Assembly: GCF_011303555.1 (NCBI RefSeq)
Contig: NZ_CP049868.1
Location: 4,464,001-4,528,000 of the forward strand
Length of the DNA: 64,000 nt
DNA from: Pedobacter sp. HDW13
GTDB taxonomy: Bacteria; Bacteroidota; Bacteroidia; Sphingobacteriales; Sphingobacteriaceae
Reading direction: 5' to 3'
Each line of letters starts with the position of its first letter. Position 1 is the first letter of the stretch. Positions 9,464 through 18,693 of this stretch are shown here, piece by piece. The position numbers and the translations under genes were made by a program. A model generated the notes under the pieces. That model was not told the origin of the DNA. It did not search any database and saw only the letters and a list, made by a program, of their open reading frames with translations.

Positions 9464-11140
9464 TTAACCATTCTTATTTTCAAAATACGCTGTAATCTCT
9501 TCCAAAGAAAAAGCATTTAAACATTTATCGGCACTTAAACCGCCTTTGCGTGCAACCAGAATACCATAGTGCATATCATGGAAACCTTCGGTGCGGTGTG
9601 CATCTGGATTTACCGATAATAAAACGCCTTTTTCGAGCGCATAACGGTGCCAGCGCCAGTCTAAATCTAAACGTAAAGGGTTAGCATTGATTTCGATAAC
9701 CACTTTGTTGGCCGCACAGGCATCGATAATTTTTTTATAATCAATCGGATATCCGGCCCTGCTCAGTAGTAACCGGCCTGTTGGGTGACCTAAAATAGTG
9801 GTATAAGGGTTTTCGATTGCTTTTAACAAGCGGGCGGTTGCCTTGGCTTCGTCCATGCGTAAATTGCTGTGTACTGAGGCCACAACAAAATCGAAAGTTT
9901 TTAAAATTTCATCCGGATAATCTAAAGAACCATCGCTCAGGATATCGCTCTCAATACCTTTAAAAATTTTAAAGGGAGCCAGTTTTTTATTCAGTTCATC
10001 AATTTCCTGGTGCTGCGCAAAAACACGCTGTTCGTTTAAGCCCTTTGCATAAACGGCAGTTTTAGAGTGGTCACAAATACCCAGATACTGCAGGTTCAGG
10101 TTATCTTTACAATAAACCGCCATTTGCTCCAGTGTATGTACGCCATCGCTCCAGGTAGAGTGGTTGTGCAAGCTGCCTTTCAAATCTTTGTGCTGAATTA
10201 ATGTTGGAAGCTGATTGGCTTTAGCCAGCTCAATTTCGTCGAAATCTTCGCGCAGTTCGGGTACAATAAAAGCTAAACCTGCCTTACTATAAATTTCTTC
10301 CTCATTGGCAAACGGCCCTTCGCCAGCTAATTTTAAAACTTTATCTACATGCTCGGTATTTCCGGTTAATTTAATCCATTGTAAATAGAAAACTGATTTT
10401 TCAACCACGTGGATTTTTATTCTGAAACCTGCCTCAGTAGTGCAAACGAAAGCATTTTCAGCTTCGGTTAGCGTGAGTGGTTCAAAAGCTGGCAGGTTGA
10501 GTTTAACTGCCTCCAGATCATGTGCACCAATTACAATTTCAAGTTCATCAATAATTTCGCAGGCGCGGCGGTACTGACCAGCAAAGCCTAGAAGCGAATC
10601 TTTATCTGTTTTCCCCAACCATTCTGATAGTTGCGTAAACAGGGTTTGGGCGAAACCCTCAACCTGGGCATATAAAAACCTTCCATTGGCTGCCAGTTTA
10701 AACTCGATGGCATTTTTAATTTCTTCCTGGGTTTTTAAACCAAAACCTTTAGCTTCAATTAAGCGGTTTTCGTTGCAGGCGTAATACAATTCACCAATGG
10801 TTTCAATACCCAGGTCGCGCCAAATGATGAGGATCTTTTTCGGACCAATGCCTTTAATCCCCAGCATTTCTACCACACCATCTGGTGTTTGCTGTACAAT
10901 TTCATTCAGCTCCTGCAGTTCGCCGGTTTCGAGCAATTCGATTATTTTGGAAGCCAGTCCTTTACCAATCCCGTCAATTTTATCAATTTCTGCAATGGGC
11001 CTATCTTTTAAGGCAAAGGGTAGTTTATCTACCTTGAAGTAAGCATTTGCTATAGATTTGATCTTGAAAGGATTCTCTTCATGCAGTTCCATTAACTGCG
11101 ACAAAAGGCGTAAAGTACGGGCGATGGTTTTATTTTCCAT
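9464..11140 (-). CDS. polX: PolX-type protein: helix-hairpin-helix, polymerase X core, PHP phosphoesterase
   Basis: A bacterial PolX, normally a gap-filling DNA polymerase with a PHP 3'-5' exonuclease for base-excision repair. I use the ATG at 11140 (MENKTIARTLRLLSQ, 558 aa), the family start; the open frame reaches 11203. Order: helix-hairpin-helix motifs (IDGIGKGLASKIIE, IKGIGPKKI) in residues 1-150, the pol X palm near 180-205, and a PHP domain from about 325 (HNHSTWSDGVH, GICDHSKTA, GIESDIL, ASVHSNLRMD, ILGHPTGRLL, SVNPDAHRTEG) with its metal ligands intact. In the palm, GQYRRACEIIDELEIVIG has Glu-x-Glu where active polymerases have Asp-x-Asp. So exonuclease activity is expected, polymerase activity doubtful. 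Confidence 0.85.
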   Translation of the reverse strand: MENKTIARTLRLLSQLMELHEENPFKIKSIANAYFKVDKLPFALKDRPIAEIDKIDGIGKGLASKIIELLETGELQELNEIVQQTPDGVVEMLGIKGIGPKKILIIWRDLGIETIGELYYACNENRLIEAKGFGLKTQEEIKNAIEFKLAANGRFLYAQVEGFAQTLFTQLSEWLGKTDKDSLLGFAGQYRRACEIIDELEIVIGAHDLEAVKLNLPAFEPLTLTEAENAFVCTTEAGFRIKIHVVEKSVFYLQWIKLTGNTEHVDKVLKLAGEGPFANEEEIYSKAGLAFIVPELREDFDEIELAKANQLPTLIQHKDLKGSLHNHSTWSDGVHTLEQMAVYCKDNLNLQYLGICDHSKTAVYAKGLNEQRVFAQHQEIDELNKKLAPFKIFKGIESDILSDGSLDYPDEILKTFDFVVASVHSNLRMDEAKATARLLKAIENPYTTILGHPTGRLLLSRAGYPIDYKKIIDACAANKVVIEINANPLRLDLDWRWHRYALEKGVLLSVNPDAHRTEGFHDMHYGILVARKGGLSADKCLNAFSLEEITAYFENKNG

Positions 11141-11231
11141 AAGCTGTAAAATTAGAAAATAATGCCTCAAATTACGATCAAGCCGCGCTAATTTTATAAA
11201 CACAATTTAGCCCGGGTGTTGTTTAATAGGG

Positions 11232-11861
11232 ATGAAATTGATAAAAATGGCCCTTTTGGCCCTAAGTATAAGTGTAGTAGGCTGCCAATCGTCCAACCGT
11301 AAACAGGCAGTTCAGAACGATTCGCTTACCCATGTTTCTACAGTGGTAGGGCAAATTACAGATGAACGGTTTTTGGTTGTGGCTGGCCGCTCGGTTGGCG
11401 AAATTGCCATTGGCGCCGATATGGAACAGGTTGGCCAAAAACTAGGTAAGGCCGATGCTGGTGATGCAGCCATGGGTAAAGCCTGGGGAATTTGGTACGG
11501 AAACGATTCGACCGGGAGGCAAAGAAATGAAATTGCCGTTTACTCATCTTACCGCGATACCAGCATGCGTGTAAAAGACGTGAAACAAATCAGAGTTACT
11601 TCTGATAAATTTAAAATCGTCGATAGTTTTTCGCTGGGTACCACACTAACTGCCTTTCAATCAAAATTTCCGGATTTAAAGCAGGTAAGCCGCTACGTGA
11701 ATGCACAAAAAGATACCGTATTGGTTTACGATTCGAAAAAAAGAGGAATCAGTTTCGAGTTTTTAAAAGGCAAAAGTATAGCCTTAACTGTTCATCCAGA
11801 AAATGTTGCTGTTAATGCAACTTATCTTACTTTGCATCCCGAATGGAAAATAGTGGAATAA
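11232..11861 (+). CDS. Predicted lipoprotein of unknown function (209 aa)
   Basis: I do not recognise a family. The N-terminus is a clear lipoprotein signal (LLALSISVVGC, lipid Cys19). The mature part looks like a compact beta-rich periplasmic protein: VGEIAIGADMEQVGQKLGK, then a middle segment with conserved-looking aromatic residues (AWGIWYG) and SLGTTLTAFQSKFPDLKQV, which resembles repeats in small proteins that track a slow-changing index, but no specific fold can be named. It is divergent from the polX gene with 91 bases between starts, so this gap holds both promoters. Confidence 0.65.
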   Translation: MKLIKMALLALSISVVGCQSSNRKQAVQNDSLTHVSTVVGQITDERFLVVAGRSVGEIAIGADMEQVGQKLGKADAGDAAMGKAWGIWYGNDSTGRQRNEIAVYSSYRDTSMRVKDVKQIRVTSDKFKIVDSFSLGTTLTAFQSKFPDLKQVSRYVNAQKDTVLVYDSKKRGISFEFLKGKSIALTVHPENVAVNATYLTLHPEWKIVE

Positions 11862-12017
11862 GGGTAGTATGTATAATGGAAGATGGAGGACAGTTGATGT
11901 GGAATGGGGGATAGTGGATAGATCATAGTTGATAACCATTTTGCCATGAGCTATCAACCATGTACCTTTTTTAAAACCTTAGCCCATCATCCGTTTTACA
12001 TTCCCCATCTCACATCA
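11862..12017. other. Intergenic segment with GGA/GAT-rich low-complexity text
   Basis: Between convergent genes. The left half is purine-rich (ATGGAAGATGGAGGACAG and similar), like the short degenerate repeats at 15418-15500. No hairpin terminator of clear quality was found. Confidence 0.4.
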
Positions 12018-13784
12018 TTATTTTATCACTGCTTCAAATGGCATCCTGGCCTGGATACCAGAGCTTGCGATTACCTTTTTCATTTGCTGATAAAGGTAAT
12101 AGTTTTCACCAAGTTCTTGTTTGGTATAGTAAGTTTTAACCTTATCGGTACCTTCATCCATTAACGATTTCCACGGATCGATAACCTCAGGGTATTCTAC
12201 AACCTTATAATCTTTAAGCTTTGCTTTTTTGGCAGCAGCTTTAATGGCATCGTTAAAACTGCCAATTCTATCGGCCAAACCAATTTGAACGGCATCGGTT
12301 CCAATCCAAACATGACCACCGCCAATGCTATCGATATAAGCCTTACTTTTCTTACGGCCATCGGCAACCCGACTCACAAAACCGCTGTAAATCCTGTTCA
12401 GCTCATTTTGGATAATAAAGCGTTCTCCGGCGGTCATTGGTCTGTTAGTAGCCATAATATCGGCATATTTACCGGTTTTAACGCCATCAAAAGTAATTCC
12501 CAGCTTGTTAGTCATTAAGTTTTGGAAATTCGGAATAATGCCAAACACACCAATAGAACCAGTAATGGTATTGGGCTGTACAAAGATACTATCGGCAGCA
12601 CAACCAATGTAATAACCACCTGATGCGGCTACATCGCCAAACGACGCAATAACTGGTTTTTCTTTTTTAGTGAGCACAATTTCTCTCCAAATCACATCAG
12701 AAGCTAATGCGCTACCTCCCGGTGAGTTTACACGTATTACAACAGCTTTAATGTCATCATCTAAGCGTGCTTTTCTAATGGCCCTCGAAATACGTTCAGA
12801 TCCAATCTGGTTATCAGAACCCTCGCCGCCATTAATTTCGCCATTGGCATAAATTACAGCCACTTTATCTTTGCCTGTACCTGTATCGGTATTGTTTTTA
12901 GCATAATCGTTAATGGTAACCGTGCGGATGTTTTCGCCACGTGTACGTCCCGATAAGCCCTTTAATTCCTCTAAAATCTGATCTTTATATTTTAAAGCGT
13001 CGACCATTTTAAAATTAACAGCATCCTGAGGTTGTTGTACCTTATAATTATCGGCAATGCTATAAAGGCTATCTTTCGGGATGTTTCTGCTTTGCGCAAT
13101 ATCTGTTAAAAAAGTATTGTACAAGCCACCCACATAAGCAGTAACCTGCTTGCGGTTGTAGTCGCTCATTTTATCCAAAATAAACGGCTCTACCGCACTT
13201 TTATAATTTCCTACACGGATTACCTGCATTTCTACCCCAACTTTTTCTAGAGTTCCCTTAAAGAAAGTGAGTTCTGAGCTAAAGCCTTTAAATTCTAAAG
13301 CACCTTCGGGGTTTAAATATACCTTATCTGCCACCGAAGCAAGGTAATAAGCACCCTGTGTATATACTTCGCTGTAGGCAATAATCTTTTTATGCGATTT
13401 TTTGAAATCGATCAGTGCATTTCTTACCTCACGCAGGGTAGCAAAACCAGCATTCGGGCTGCTTACATTCAGGTAAATACATTTAATGTTATCGTCGGTT
13501 TTAGCCCTTTGTACCGATTTAAGGAAATCGTTTAAACCAATGCCGTCTTTTTCTTCGCCACCCACAATAGGCAAATTGCCGAAAGGATTTTTAGGAGTAC
13601 GTTCAGTAATGGCCTGATCTAAATTTAAGAACAGTACCGAATTGTTGGATACAATAACGGTTTTATCGTTATCGATTGATGAAATTACGCCCACAACAAT
13701 TACGAAGCAGATAATAAATATAATTACCATCGATAAGAAAAAGCCCAACATAGAGGCAAATAAATACTTAAAGAATTCTCTCAT
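12018..13784 (-). CDS. sppA: Signal peptide peptidase SppA, 67K type
   Basis: A membrane-anchored serine protease of family S49 that degrades cleaved signal peptides. 588 aa, the double-domain (67K) form. An N-terminal membrane anchor covers about residues 8-35 (FLSMVIIFIICFVIVVGV). The N-terminal S49-like domain holds the general-base lysine region (RVGNYKSAVEPF, about residue 190). The C-terminal domain carries IRVNSPGGSALASDV and the nucleophile motif FGDVAASGGYYIGCAAD. The gene is convergent with the lipoprotein gene and divergent from folK, with 40 bases between sppA and folK starts. Confidence 0.93.
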   Translation of the reverse strand: MREFFKYLFASMLGFFLSMVIIFIICFVIVVGVISSIDNDKTVIVSNNSVLFLNLDQAITERTPKNPFGNLPIVGGEEKDGIGLNDFLKSVQRAKTDDNIKCIYLNVSSPNAGFATLREVRNALIDFKKSHKKIIAYSEVYTQGAYYLASVADKVYLNPEGALEFKGFSSELTFFKGTLEKVGVEMQVIRVGNYKSAVEPFILDKMSDYNRKQVTAYVGGLYNTFLTDIAQSRNIPKDSLYSIADNYKVQQPQDAVNFKMVDALKYKDQILEELKGLSGRTRGENIRTVTINDYAKNNTDTGTGKDKVAVIYANGEINGGEGSDNQIGSERISRAIRKARLDDDIKAVVIRVNSPGGSALASDVIWREIVLTKKEKPVIASFGDVAASGGYYIGCAADSIFVQPNTITGSIGVFGIIPNFQNLMTNKLGITFDGVKTGKYADIMATNRPMTAGERFIIQNELNRIYSGFVSRVADGRKKSKAYIDSIGGGHVWIGTDAVQIGLADRIGSFNDAIKAAAKKAKLKDYKVVEYPEVIDPWKSLMDEGTDKVKTYYTKQELGENYYLYQQMKKVIASSGIQARMPFEAVIK

Positions 13785-13824
13785 TTAAATGTTTTAGTTT
13801 TGTGCTGTAAAGATATAAAAATAC

Positions 13825-14331
13825 ATGATGCTTAATAAGGCTTTAGAGTGCAGCACGGCTTATTTGTTACTGGGTGGAAATTTGGGAAACCGGGAGGCAA
13901 ATTTACAGCTTGCAGTTGCACTTTTGAACGAAAAGGTGGGAGAGGTTGTATCAGTTTCTGCTTTGTACGAAACGGCTGCCTGGGGCAAAACAGACCAACC
14001 TGCTTTTTTAAATCAGGCTGTGGCATTACGAACCAGTTTAACCGCTTTAGAGGTTTTAACACAGGCATTGGCCATTGAACAGGATTTAGGGCGAGTAAGA
14101 AAAGATAAATGGGGCGAACGCCTGATTGATATCGATTTGATCCTTTTCGGCGATGAAATTATCGATATTCCCGATAAACTCCAGGTACCACACCCGCATA
14201 TGCAAAACCGGAGATTTGTAATGGAACCACTGGCCGAAATTGCGCCGGGAGTAATACATCCGGTACTCAGACAAACCATGTTAAGTATCAGTCAAAACAT
14301 TCACGACCCACTGACCGTTAAAAAATTATAA
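13825..14331 (+). CDS. folK: 2-amino-4-hydroxy-6-hydroxymethyldihydropteridine diphosphokinase FolK
   Basis: Transfers pyrophosphate from ATP to 6-hydroxymethyl-dihydropterin in folate synthesis; cytoplasmic. The 168-aa protein has all family marks: LLLGGNLGNREANLQLA at the N-terminus, SALYETAAWGKTDQPAFLNQ, the ATP/pterin motif RVRKDKWGERLIDIDLILFG with its two metal-binding Asp, and PHPHMQNRRFVMEPLAEIAP at the C-terminus. Two adjacent ATG codons (13825, 13828) are possible starts. It is divergent from sppA with a 40-base gap. Confidence 0.95.
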   Translation: MMLNKALECSTAYLLLGGNLGNREANLQLAVALLNEKVGEVVSVSALYETAAWGKTDQPAFLNQAVALRTSLTALEVLTQALAIEQDLGRVRKDKWGERLIDIDLILFGDEIIDIPDKLQVPHPHMQNRRFVMEPLAEIAPGVIHPVLRQTMLSISQNIHDPLTVKKL

Positions 14332-14387
14332 CTCAAATTGCTAAGCAGACATAGGAACGAGTTTTAGATTTTTCGTATGTAATAAAT

Positions 14388-14678
14388 ATGGTAGGCGATG
14401 ACGCGGAAGTATTAATAGCCGTTTTTGAAACTTTTTTAACACAACTGCCAGTTTATCTTGAAGAATTGGATCAAGCTTTAGTGTATGAGGATTGGGATAA
14501 AGTGGCCCGATATGCACATAAAATTAAGCCTGTTTTTACTTATATAGGTTGCAACGATGTTAGAGATTTGGTGCAGGGTATAGAGCAAAAAGCTCAAAAT
14601 AGAACCACGTTAGCCAGTATACAAACCGATATAACAACTTTAAAAGCGCGTAGTGCTACTATTAATAGGACTAATTGA
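14388..14678 (+). CDS. Hpt (histidine phosphotransfer) domain protein, ends probably altered
   Basis: A one-domain phosphorelay protein, 96 aa as written. The phospho-acceptor motif is ARYAHKIKPVFTYIG (His46), inside a helical bundle (AVFETFLTQLPVYLEELDQAL before it). Both ends look damaged. In frame upstream, after a TAG at 14352, ERVLDFSYVIN reads as the natural N-terminal helix but has no start codon. At the 3' end a one-base shift between about 14650 and 14672 would join a basic tail (LIEAEIDRLRKKLRGGS) that ends at TGA 14722-14724, exactly against the end of pssA. So the gene is either shortened at both ends or in decay. It follows folK by 56 bases. Confidence 0.65.
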   Translation: MVGDDAEVLIAVFETFLTQLPVYLEELDQALVYEDWDKVARYAHKIKPVFTYIGCNDVRDLVQGIEQKAQNRTTLASIQTDITTLKARSATINRTN

Positions 14679-14724
14679 AGCAGAAATAGATAGGCTGAGA
14701 AAGAAACTACGAGGGGGCAGCTGA

Positions 14725-15417
14725 TTAATTTTTTTCCAACTTTGGTTTATCTTTAAAGTAAAGTAGCGATAGGACAATGTAAAGTACCAGTACAAATGGT
14801 ATTGCTGCAAATTTTAAGAAAGCAATCAACACAGCCGATAGTATCAAAAAGATAAACTTGATTTTGTTTTTGGCCCAGCTCAGGTCACTGAATTTTAAAG
14901 AAAATATCCTGATTTCACTTACCAATAGAAAACTGGTTATGGCTGTAATGGCAATCAGCAGTATGCCCGAATAAATTACCTGCGGATAATCAGCCGCAAT
15001 ATAAGGTAACGAGCAAATAAACAAAGTGTTCATTGGGGTGTTTAAGCCAATAAAATCTTCTGTTTGGCGGGCATCGTTGTTAAACTTAGCCAATCGTAAC
15101 GCCGAAAAAACAGTAATTATAAAGCCCAGATAGGGCAGATATTCCGAAGGGTAATCGCTTAATTTCAGTAGCTGAAACATAATTACGCCCGGTAAAAAGC
15201 CAAAACTAACCATATCTGCCAAAGAATCGAGGTCTTTGCCAATAGCCGATTTAACATTTAACAAGCGGGCAACCATACCATCAAAAAAGTCGAAAATCCC
15301 TGAAAAAATAACGAAGTAAGCTGCGGTTTGTAAATCGCCTTTAAATGCAAAAACGATTCCGATACAGCCCGAAAAAAGGTTAGCACAGGTAATCGCATTA
15401 GGGATATGCCTTTTCAT
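14725..15417 (-). CDS. pssA: CDP-diacylglycerol--serine O-phosphatidyltransferase
   Basis: Makes phosphatidylserine, the precursor of phosphatidylethanolamine, from CDP-diacylglycerol and serine in the inner membrane. 230 aa with about seven hydrophobic segments. The CDP-alcohol phosphotransferase signature is complete: DGMVARLLNVKSAIGKDLDS followed by LAD, giving the DGxxAR-x8-Gxxx-D-xxx-D pattern at residues 47-69. The N-terminus MKRHIPNAITCANLFSGCIG is typical of the Bacteroidota enzyme. Upstream is an 83-base repeat-like spacer and then rho on the same strand. Confidence 0.93.
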   Translation of the reverse strand: MKRHIPNAITCANLFSGCIGIVFAFKGDLQTAAYFVIFSGIFDFFDGMVARLLNVKSAIGKDLDSLADMVSFGFLPGVIMFQLLKLSDYPSEYLPYLGFIITVFSALRLAKFNNDARQTEDFIGLNTPMNTLFICSLPYIAADYPQVIYSGILLIAITAITSFLLVSEIRIFSLKFSDLSWAKNKIKFIFLILSAVLIAFLKFAAIPFVLVLYIVLSLLYFKDKPKLEKN

Positions 15418-15500
15418 AGGATGGAAGATGTAATATGTAAGATGGTAGATGGTAGATGGAAAGTTACCTTATCCATTTACCATCTTACACTTTACCTTTT
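15418..15500. repeat. Short degenerate repeats between rho and pssA
   Basis: ATGGAAGATG, TAAGATGGTAG and ATGGTAGATGG recur on one side, and their complement TTTACCATCTTACACTTTACC on the other, so the spacer can fold back on itself. Similar GATGGA-rich text lies at 11876-11945. Confidence 0.5.
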
Positions 15501-17231
15501 TTAGCTGTTCATCGAAATTAAGAATTCTTCATTGCTTTTTGTTCCTTTTATTTGAGATTGAACAAATTCCATAGCTTCCTGGCTGTTCATATCGGCAAGG
15601 TGGTTGCGTAAAATCCAAACACGTTGCAGCGTATCCCTGTCGTGTAATAAATCGTCTCGACGTGTGCTCGAAGCAGTAATATCAATTGCAGGGAAAATAC
15701 GTTTGTTAGATAATTTACGATCCAACTGAAGCTCCATATTACCTGTTCCTTTAAATTCTTCGAAAATTACTTCGTCCATTTTAGAACCTGTATCTGTTAA
15801 TGCAGTAGCTAAAATGGTTAAAGAACCACCGTTTTCGATGTTACGTGCAGCACCGAAGAAACGTTTTGGTTTGTGTAAAGCATTTGCATCAACACCACCC
15901 GATAAAATTTTACCCGATGCCGGAGCAGTAGTATTGTAAGCCCTTGCCAAACGCGTAATCGAATCTAATAGAATTACCACGTCATGACCGCTTTCTACCA
16001 AGCGTTTAGATTTTTCCAGTACAATATTGGCAATTTTAACGTGGCGTTCTGCAGGCTCATCAAAAGTAGAAGCAATTACTTCTGCTCTTACACTACGAGC
16101 CATATCAGTTACCTCTTCCGGACGCTCATCAATTAAAAGAATAATTAAATAAACTTCAGGGTGGTTTTTGGCAATTGCATTTGCAACTTCTTTCAATAAA
16201 TTGGTTTTACCCGTTTTAGGTTGTGCAACAATTAAACCACGCTGCCCTTTACCAATTGGGGTAAATAAATCCATAATACGGGTCGAATAGTTGTTCGTAT
16301 CCGTAAACAGATTTAATCTTTCAGTTGGAAAAAGCGGAGTTAAGTAATCAAAAGGAACCCGGTCGCGCACATCAGCAGGGATTCTGCCATTAATGGTTTC
16401 TACACGCACCAATGGGAAATATTTTTCGCCTTCTTTTGGTGGGCGGATGCTACCTTTTACGGTATCGCCGGTTTTTAATCCAAAAAGTTTAATTTGCGAT
16501 TGTGATACATAAATATCATCAGGAGAGGTAAGGTAGTTGTAATCTGCCGAACGTAAGAAACCGTAACCATCGGGCATAATTTCCAATACGCCTTCGTTTG
16601 TAATTACGTTATCGAAATCCAGGTTAGAATAGCTGTTTTCGTTTTTATGGTGGCTACCTCCGCCCGGTTGTTTCTGTGGGCGGTTTTCATCACGCTGTGG
16701 TTTTTCCTGTTTCTCCTGCTTTTCTTTTGGCTCTTGTTTTACCTTTGGTGCAACAGGCAGTACTTCTGCACTTTCTTCAATTAAAGCCGAAATGGGTTTT
16801 ACACTTTCTTCTGCTTCAAAAATACGATCAGGCTGACGTTCTGGTTGGTGTTGTGGTTCATCAAAAAGGGTTACAGACTCTCTTTTTCTGCTTGCCGGAG
16901 CTATTGCAGGTTCATCTTTAGGCAACCTCGCTCTCTTTTTTACCGGTTTTTCGGGAGTAACTGCGGCTGCTTCGGCGGCTGCAGCTGCAATTTTTGGTGC
17001 TTTTTCTGCTTTGGCAGCTTTAGCTTTTGGTGCAGGGCTAGCCGCTACCGGTTCGCCTTCACTGTAAGGGTCGCCAGCTGATTTAGCGGCATTTATAATT
17101 TCTTGTTGGTGTAAAAGTACTTCAACAAGGTCTATTTTTCTAAGGGAGTCGGCACCTTCAATGCCATAGGTTTTTGCCAGCTCACGCAATTCTGTTGTGA
17201 GCTTATCATTTAATTCTGTTTTGCTGAACAT
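15501..17231 (-). CDS. rho: Transcription termination factor Rho
   Basis: A hexameric RNA-dependent ATPase that ends transcription. 576 aa. The Rho_N helix is at residues 1-45 (ELNDKLTTELRELAKTYGIE). Residues about 60-205 are a low-complexity insertion rich in Ala, Lys, Glu and Pro, a known feature of Bacteroidota Rho. The OSB RNA-binding domain follows (GVLEIMPDGYGFLRSADYNY, residues 215-285), then the ATPase core: VAQPKTGKTNLLKEVANAI (Walker A), VILLDSITRLARAYNT (Walker B), the Q-loop and R-loop GGSLTILATALTDTGS and FKGTGNMELQLDRKL. All catalytic parts are intact. Confidence 0.96.
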   Translation of the reverse strand: MFSKTELNDKLTTELRELAKTYGIEGADSLRKIDLVEVLLHQQEIINAAKSAGDPYSEGEPVAASPAPKAKAAKAEKAPKIAAAAAEAAAVTPEKPVKKRARLPKDEPAIAPASRKRESVTLFDEPQHQPERQPDRIFEAEESVKPISALIEESAEVLPVAPKVKQEPKEKQEKQEKPQRDENRPQKQPGGGSHHKNENSYSNLDFDNVITNEGVLEIMPDGYGFLRSADYNYLTSPDDIYVSQSQIKLFGLKTGDTVKGSIRPPKEGEKYFPLVRVETINGRIPADVRDRVPFDYLTPLFPTERLNLFTDTNNYSTRIMDLFTPIGKGQRGLIVAQPKTGKTNLLKEVANAIAKNHPEVYLIILLIDERPEEVTDMARSVRAEVIASTFDEPAERHVKIANIVLEKSKRLVESGHDVVILLDSITRLARAYNTTAPASGKILSGGVDANALHKPKRFFGAARNIENGGSLTILATALTDTGSKMDEVIFEEFKGTGNMELQLDRKLSNKRIFPAIDITASSTRRDDLLHDRDTLQRVWILRNHLADMNSQEAMEFVQSQIKGTKSNEEFLISMNS

Positions 17232-17655
17232 TCTAAATATATATGTTTCAAGAAATTTTTCATTTGCTTATAACGCACATATGCCGTTATAAAATCTATG
17301 CAGGCCTAAAAATATTTCTGTTAAGGTAAGCCAAACTGTTTCATTGTATATAAATTCTTATGGCTATAAAACCGAATTGAGTTTATTTTAGAAAATACTC
17401 AAATTGTTTTATATTGTTTATAAGCTGAATAAAGAGCAAATTTTGCTTTTAAAAAATGGTAACAAAAAATAAATCTTGATAAATTTTTCTGGGATATTCA
17501 GATAAACGATTGAGAAATTATGTTGCAATTGTATGTATTTGAAACGTAATCTGCAAGCAAAAGTTTAAAATGTTTATAAAAATAATTCATGCTGGCATAT
17601 TTTTGTTGTCCGGAAAACTTAAAAATCTTCATATTTGCAGCAAATAAGCCCATAT
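17232..17655. other. AT-rich divergent intergenic region between rho and pyrF
   Basis: About 420 bases separate the two divergent starts. It is very AT-rich and must hold the rho leader and promoter plus the pyrF promoter. I see no gene, RNA motif or strong hairpin in it. Confidence 0.5.
17602..17637 (+). promoter_or_regulatory. Probable pyrF promoter (Bacteroidota -33/-7 type)
   Basis: TTTG at 17602-17605 and CATATTTG at 17630-17637, one mismatch from the TAnnTTTG -7 box, with about 24 bases between them, which is slightly long. The pyrF ATG is 19 bases after the -7 box. Confidence 0.45.
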
Positions 17656-18486
17656 ATGACCAAGCAACAACTTTTCGAGCAAATTCAAAAAAAACGTTCA
17701 TTTTTATGTGTAGGATTAGATTCAGCCCTTGATAAAATCCCTAAACACCTGTTGAAATATGAAAATCCGATTTTAGAATTCAATAAGCAGATTATAGATG
17801 CAACCCAGGATTTATGTGTGGCCTACAAACCCAATACCGCCTTTTATGAGTGTTATGGTAAAAAAGGATGGGAAACTTTGATCGAAACCTGGAAATATAT
17901 CCCTAAAGATACTTTCTCTATTGCTGATGCCAAGCGTGGCGATATAGGAAACACCTCGGCCATGTATGCAGAAACATTTTTTAATGCCGCATCTTCCGAA
18001 ATGAGTTTCGATTCGGTTACCGTTGCCCCTTACATGGGAAGTGATTCGGTAACTCCTTTTTTAACTTTCGAAAATAAATGGGTTATTCTTTTGGCCTTAA
18101 CTTCAAACACTGGTCATGCCGATTTCCAATTGCAGGAAATTGGTGAAGACAGGCTTTTCGAAAAGGTACTTAAAACATCGCAACAATGGGCTACTGATGA
18201 GCAAATGATGTATGTTGTGGGCGCAACCCGCGGTGCAGCATTTGGCGATGTACGCAAACTGGCACCTAACCATTTTCTTTTGGTACCTGGCGTTGGTGCA
18301 CAGGGAGGCGATTTAAATGAAGTATGCAAATATGGTTTAAATGCACATTGTGGCTTACTTATCAATTCATCGAGAGGAATTATTTATGCCAGCCAGGGCG
18401 AAGATTTTGCTGAAAGGGCAAGAGAAGAAGCCTTGAAACTGCAAAAAGAAATGGAGCAGATATTGATTGAGGCTGAATTGGTGTAA
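17656..18486 (+). CDS. pyrF: Orotidine 5'-phosphate decarboxylase, type 2 (long form)
   Basis: Last step of de novo UMP synthesis, decarboxylation of OMP; cytoplasmic TIM barrel. I choose the ATG at 17656 (MTKQQLFEQIQKKRSFLCVG, 276 aa) over an in-frame TTG 21 bases upstream, because it matches family length and the usual first strand. Motifs: FLCVGLDSALDKIPKHLL, the catalytic SIADAKRGDIGNTSAMYA, VTVAPYMGSDSVTPFL, LVPGVGAQGGDL and the phosphate gripper NSSRGIIYAS. It stands alone, with a palindromic repeat downstream. Confidence 0.95.
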   Translation: MTKQQLFEQIQKKRSFLCVGLDSALDKIPKHLLKYENPILEFNKQIIDATQDLCVAYKPNTAFYECYGKKGWETLIETWKYIPKDTFSIADAKRGDIGNTSAMYAETFFNAASSEMSFDSVTVAPYMGSDSVTPFLTFENKWVILLALTSNTGHADFQLQEIGEDRLFEKVLKTSQQWATDEQMMYVVGATRGAAFGDVRKLAPNHFLLVPGVGAQGGDLNEVCKYGLNAHCGLLINSSRGIIYASQGEDFAERAREEALKLQKEMEQILIEAELV

Positions 18487-18526
18487 TTTTATTATTCGGT
18501 CTCTAAAAATTTATGTTAACTATATT

Positions 18527-18605
18527 AGATTGCTTCGCCGATGAAAAATCGGCTCGCAATGACGAAGAACTTACGTCATTGCGAGGAGGAACGACGAAGC
18601 AATCT
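18527..18605. repeat. Palindromic intergenic repeat, GTCATTGCGAGG family (copy 3, rearranged)
   Basis: AGATTGCTTCG at the left pairs with CGAAGCAATCT at the right; inside are CTCGCAATGACG and CGTCATTGCGAG as a second inverted pair. The arms are those of copies 1 and 2 but in inside-out order. Confidence 0.8.
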
Positions 18606-18693
18606 ATTTAGAGGTAAGTACATACGGGTTTTCGGGCATTAAAAATTAAACTTATAAGTTAGTTTTAGCGAAATCAATTAATTATCTTCAATA

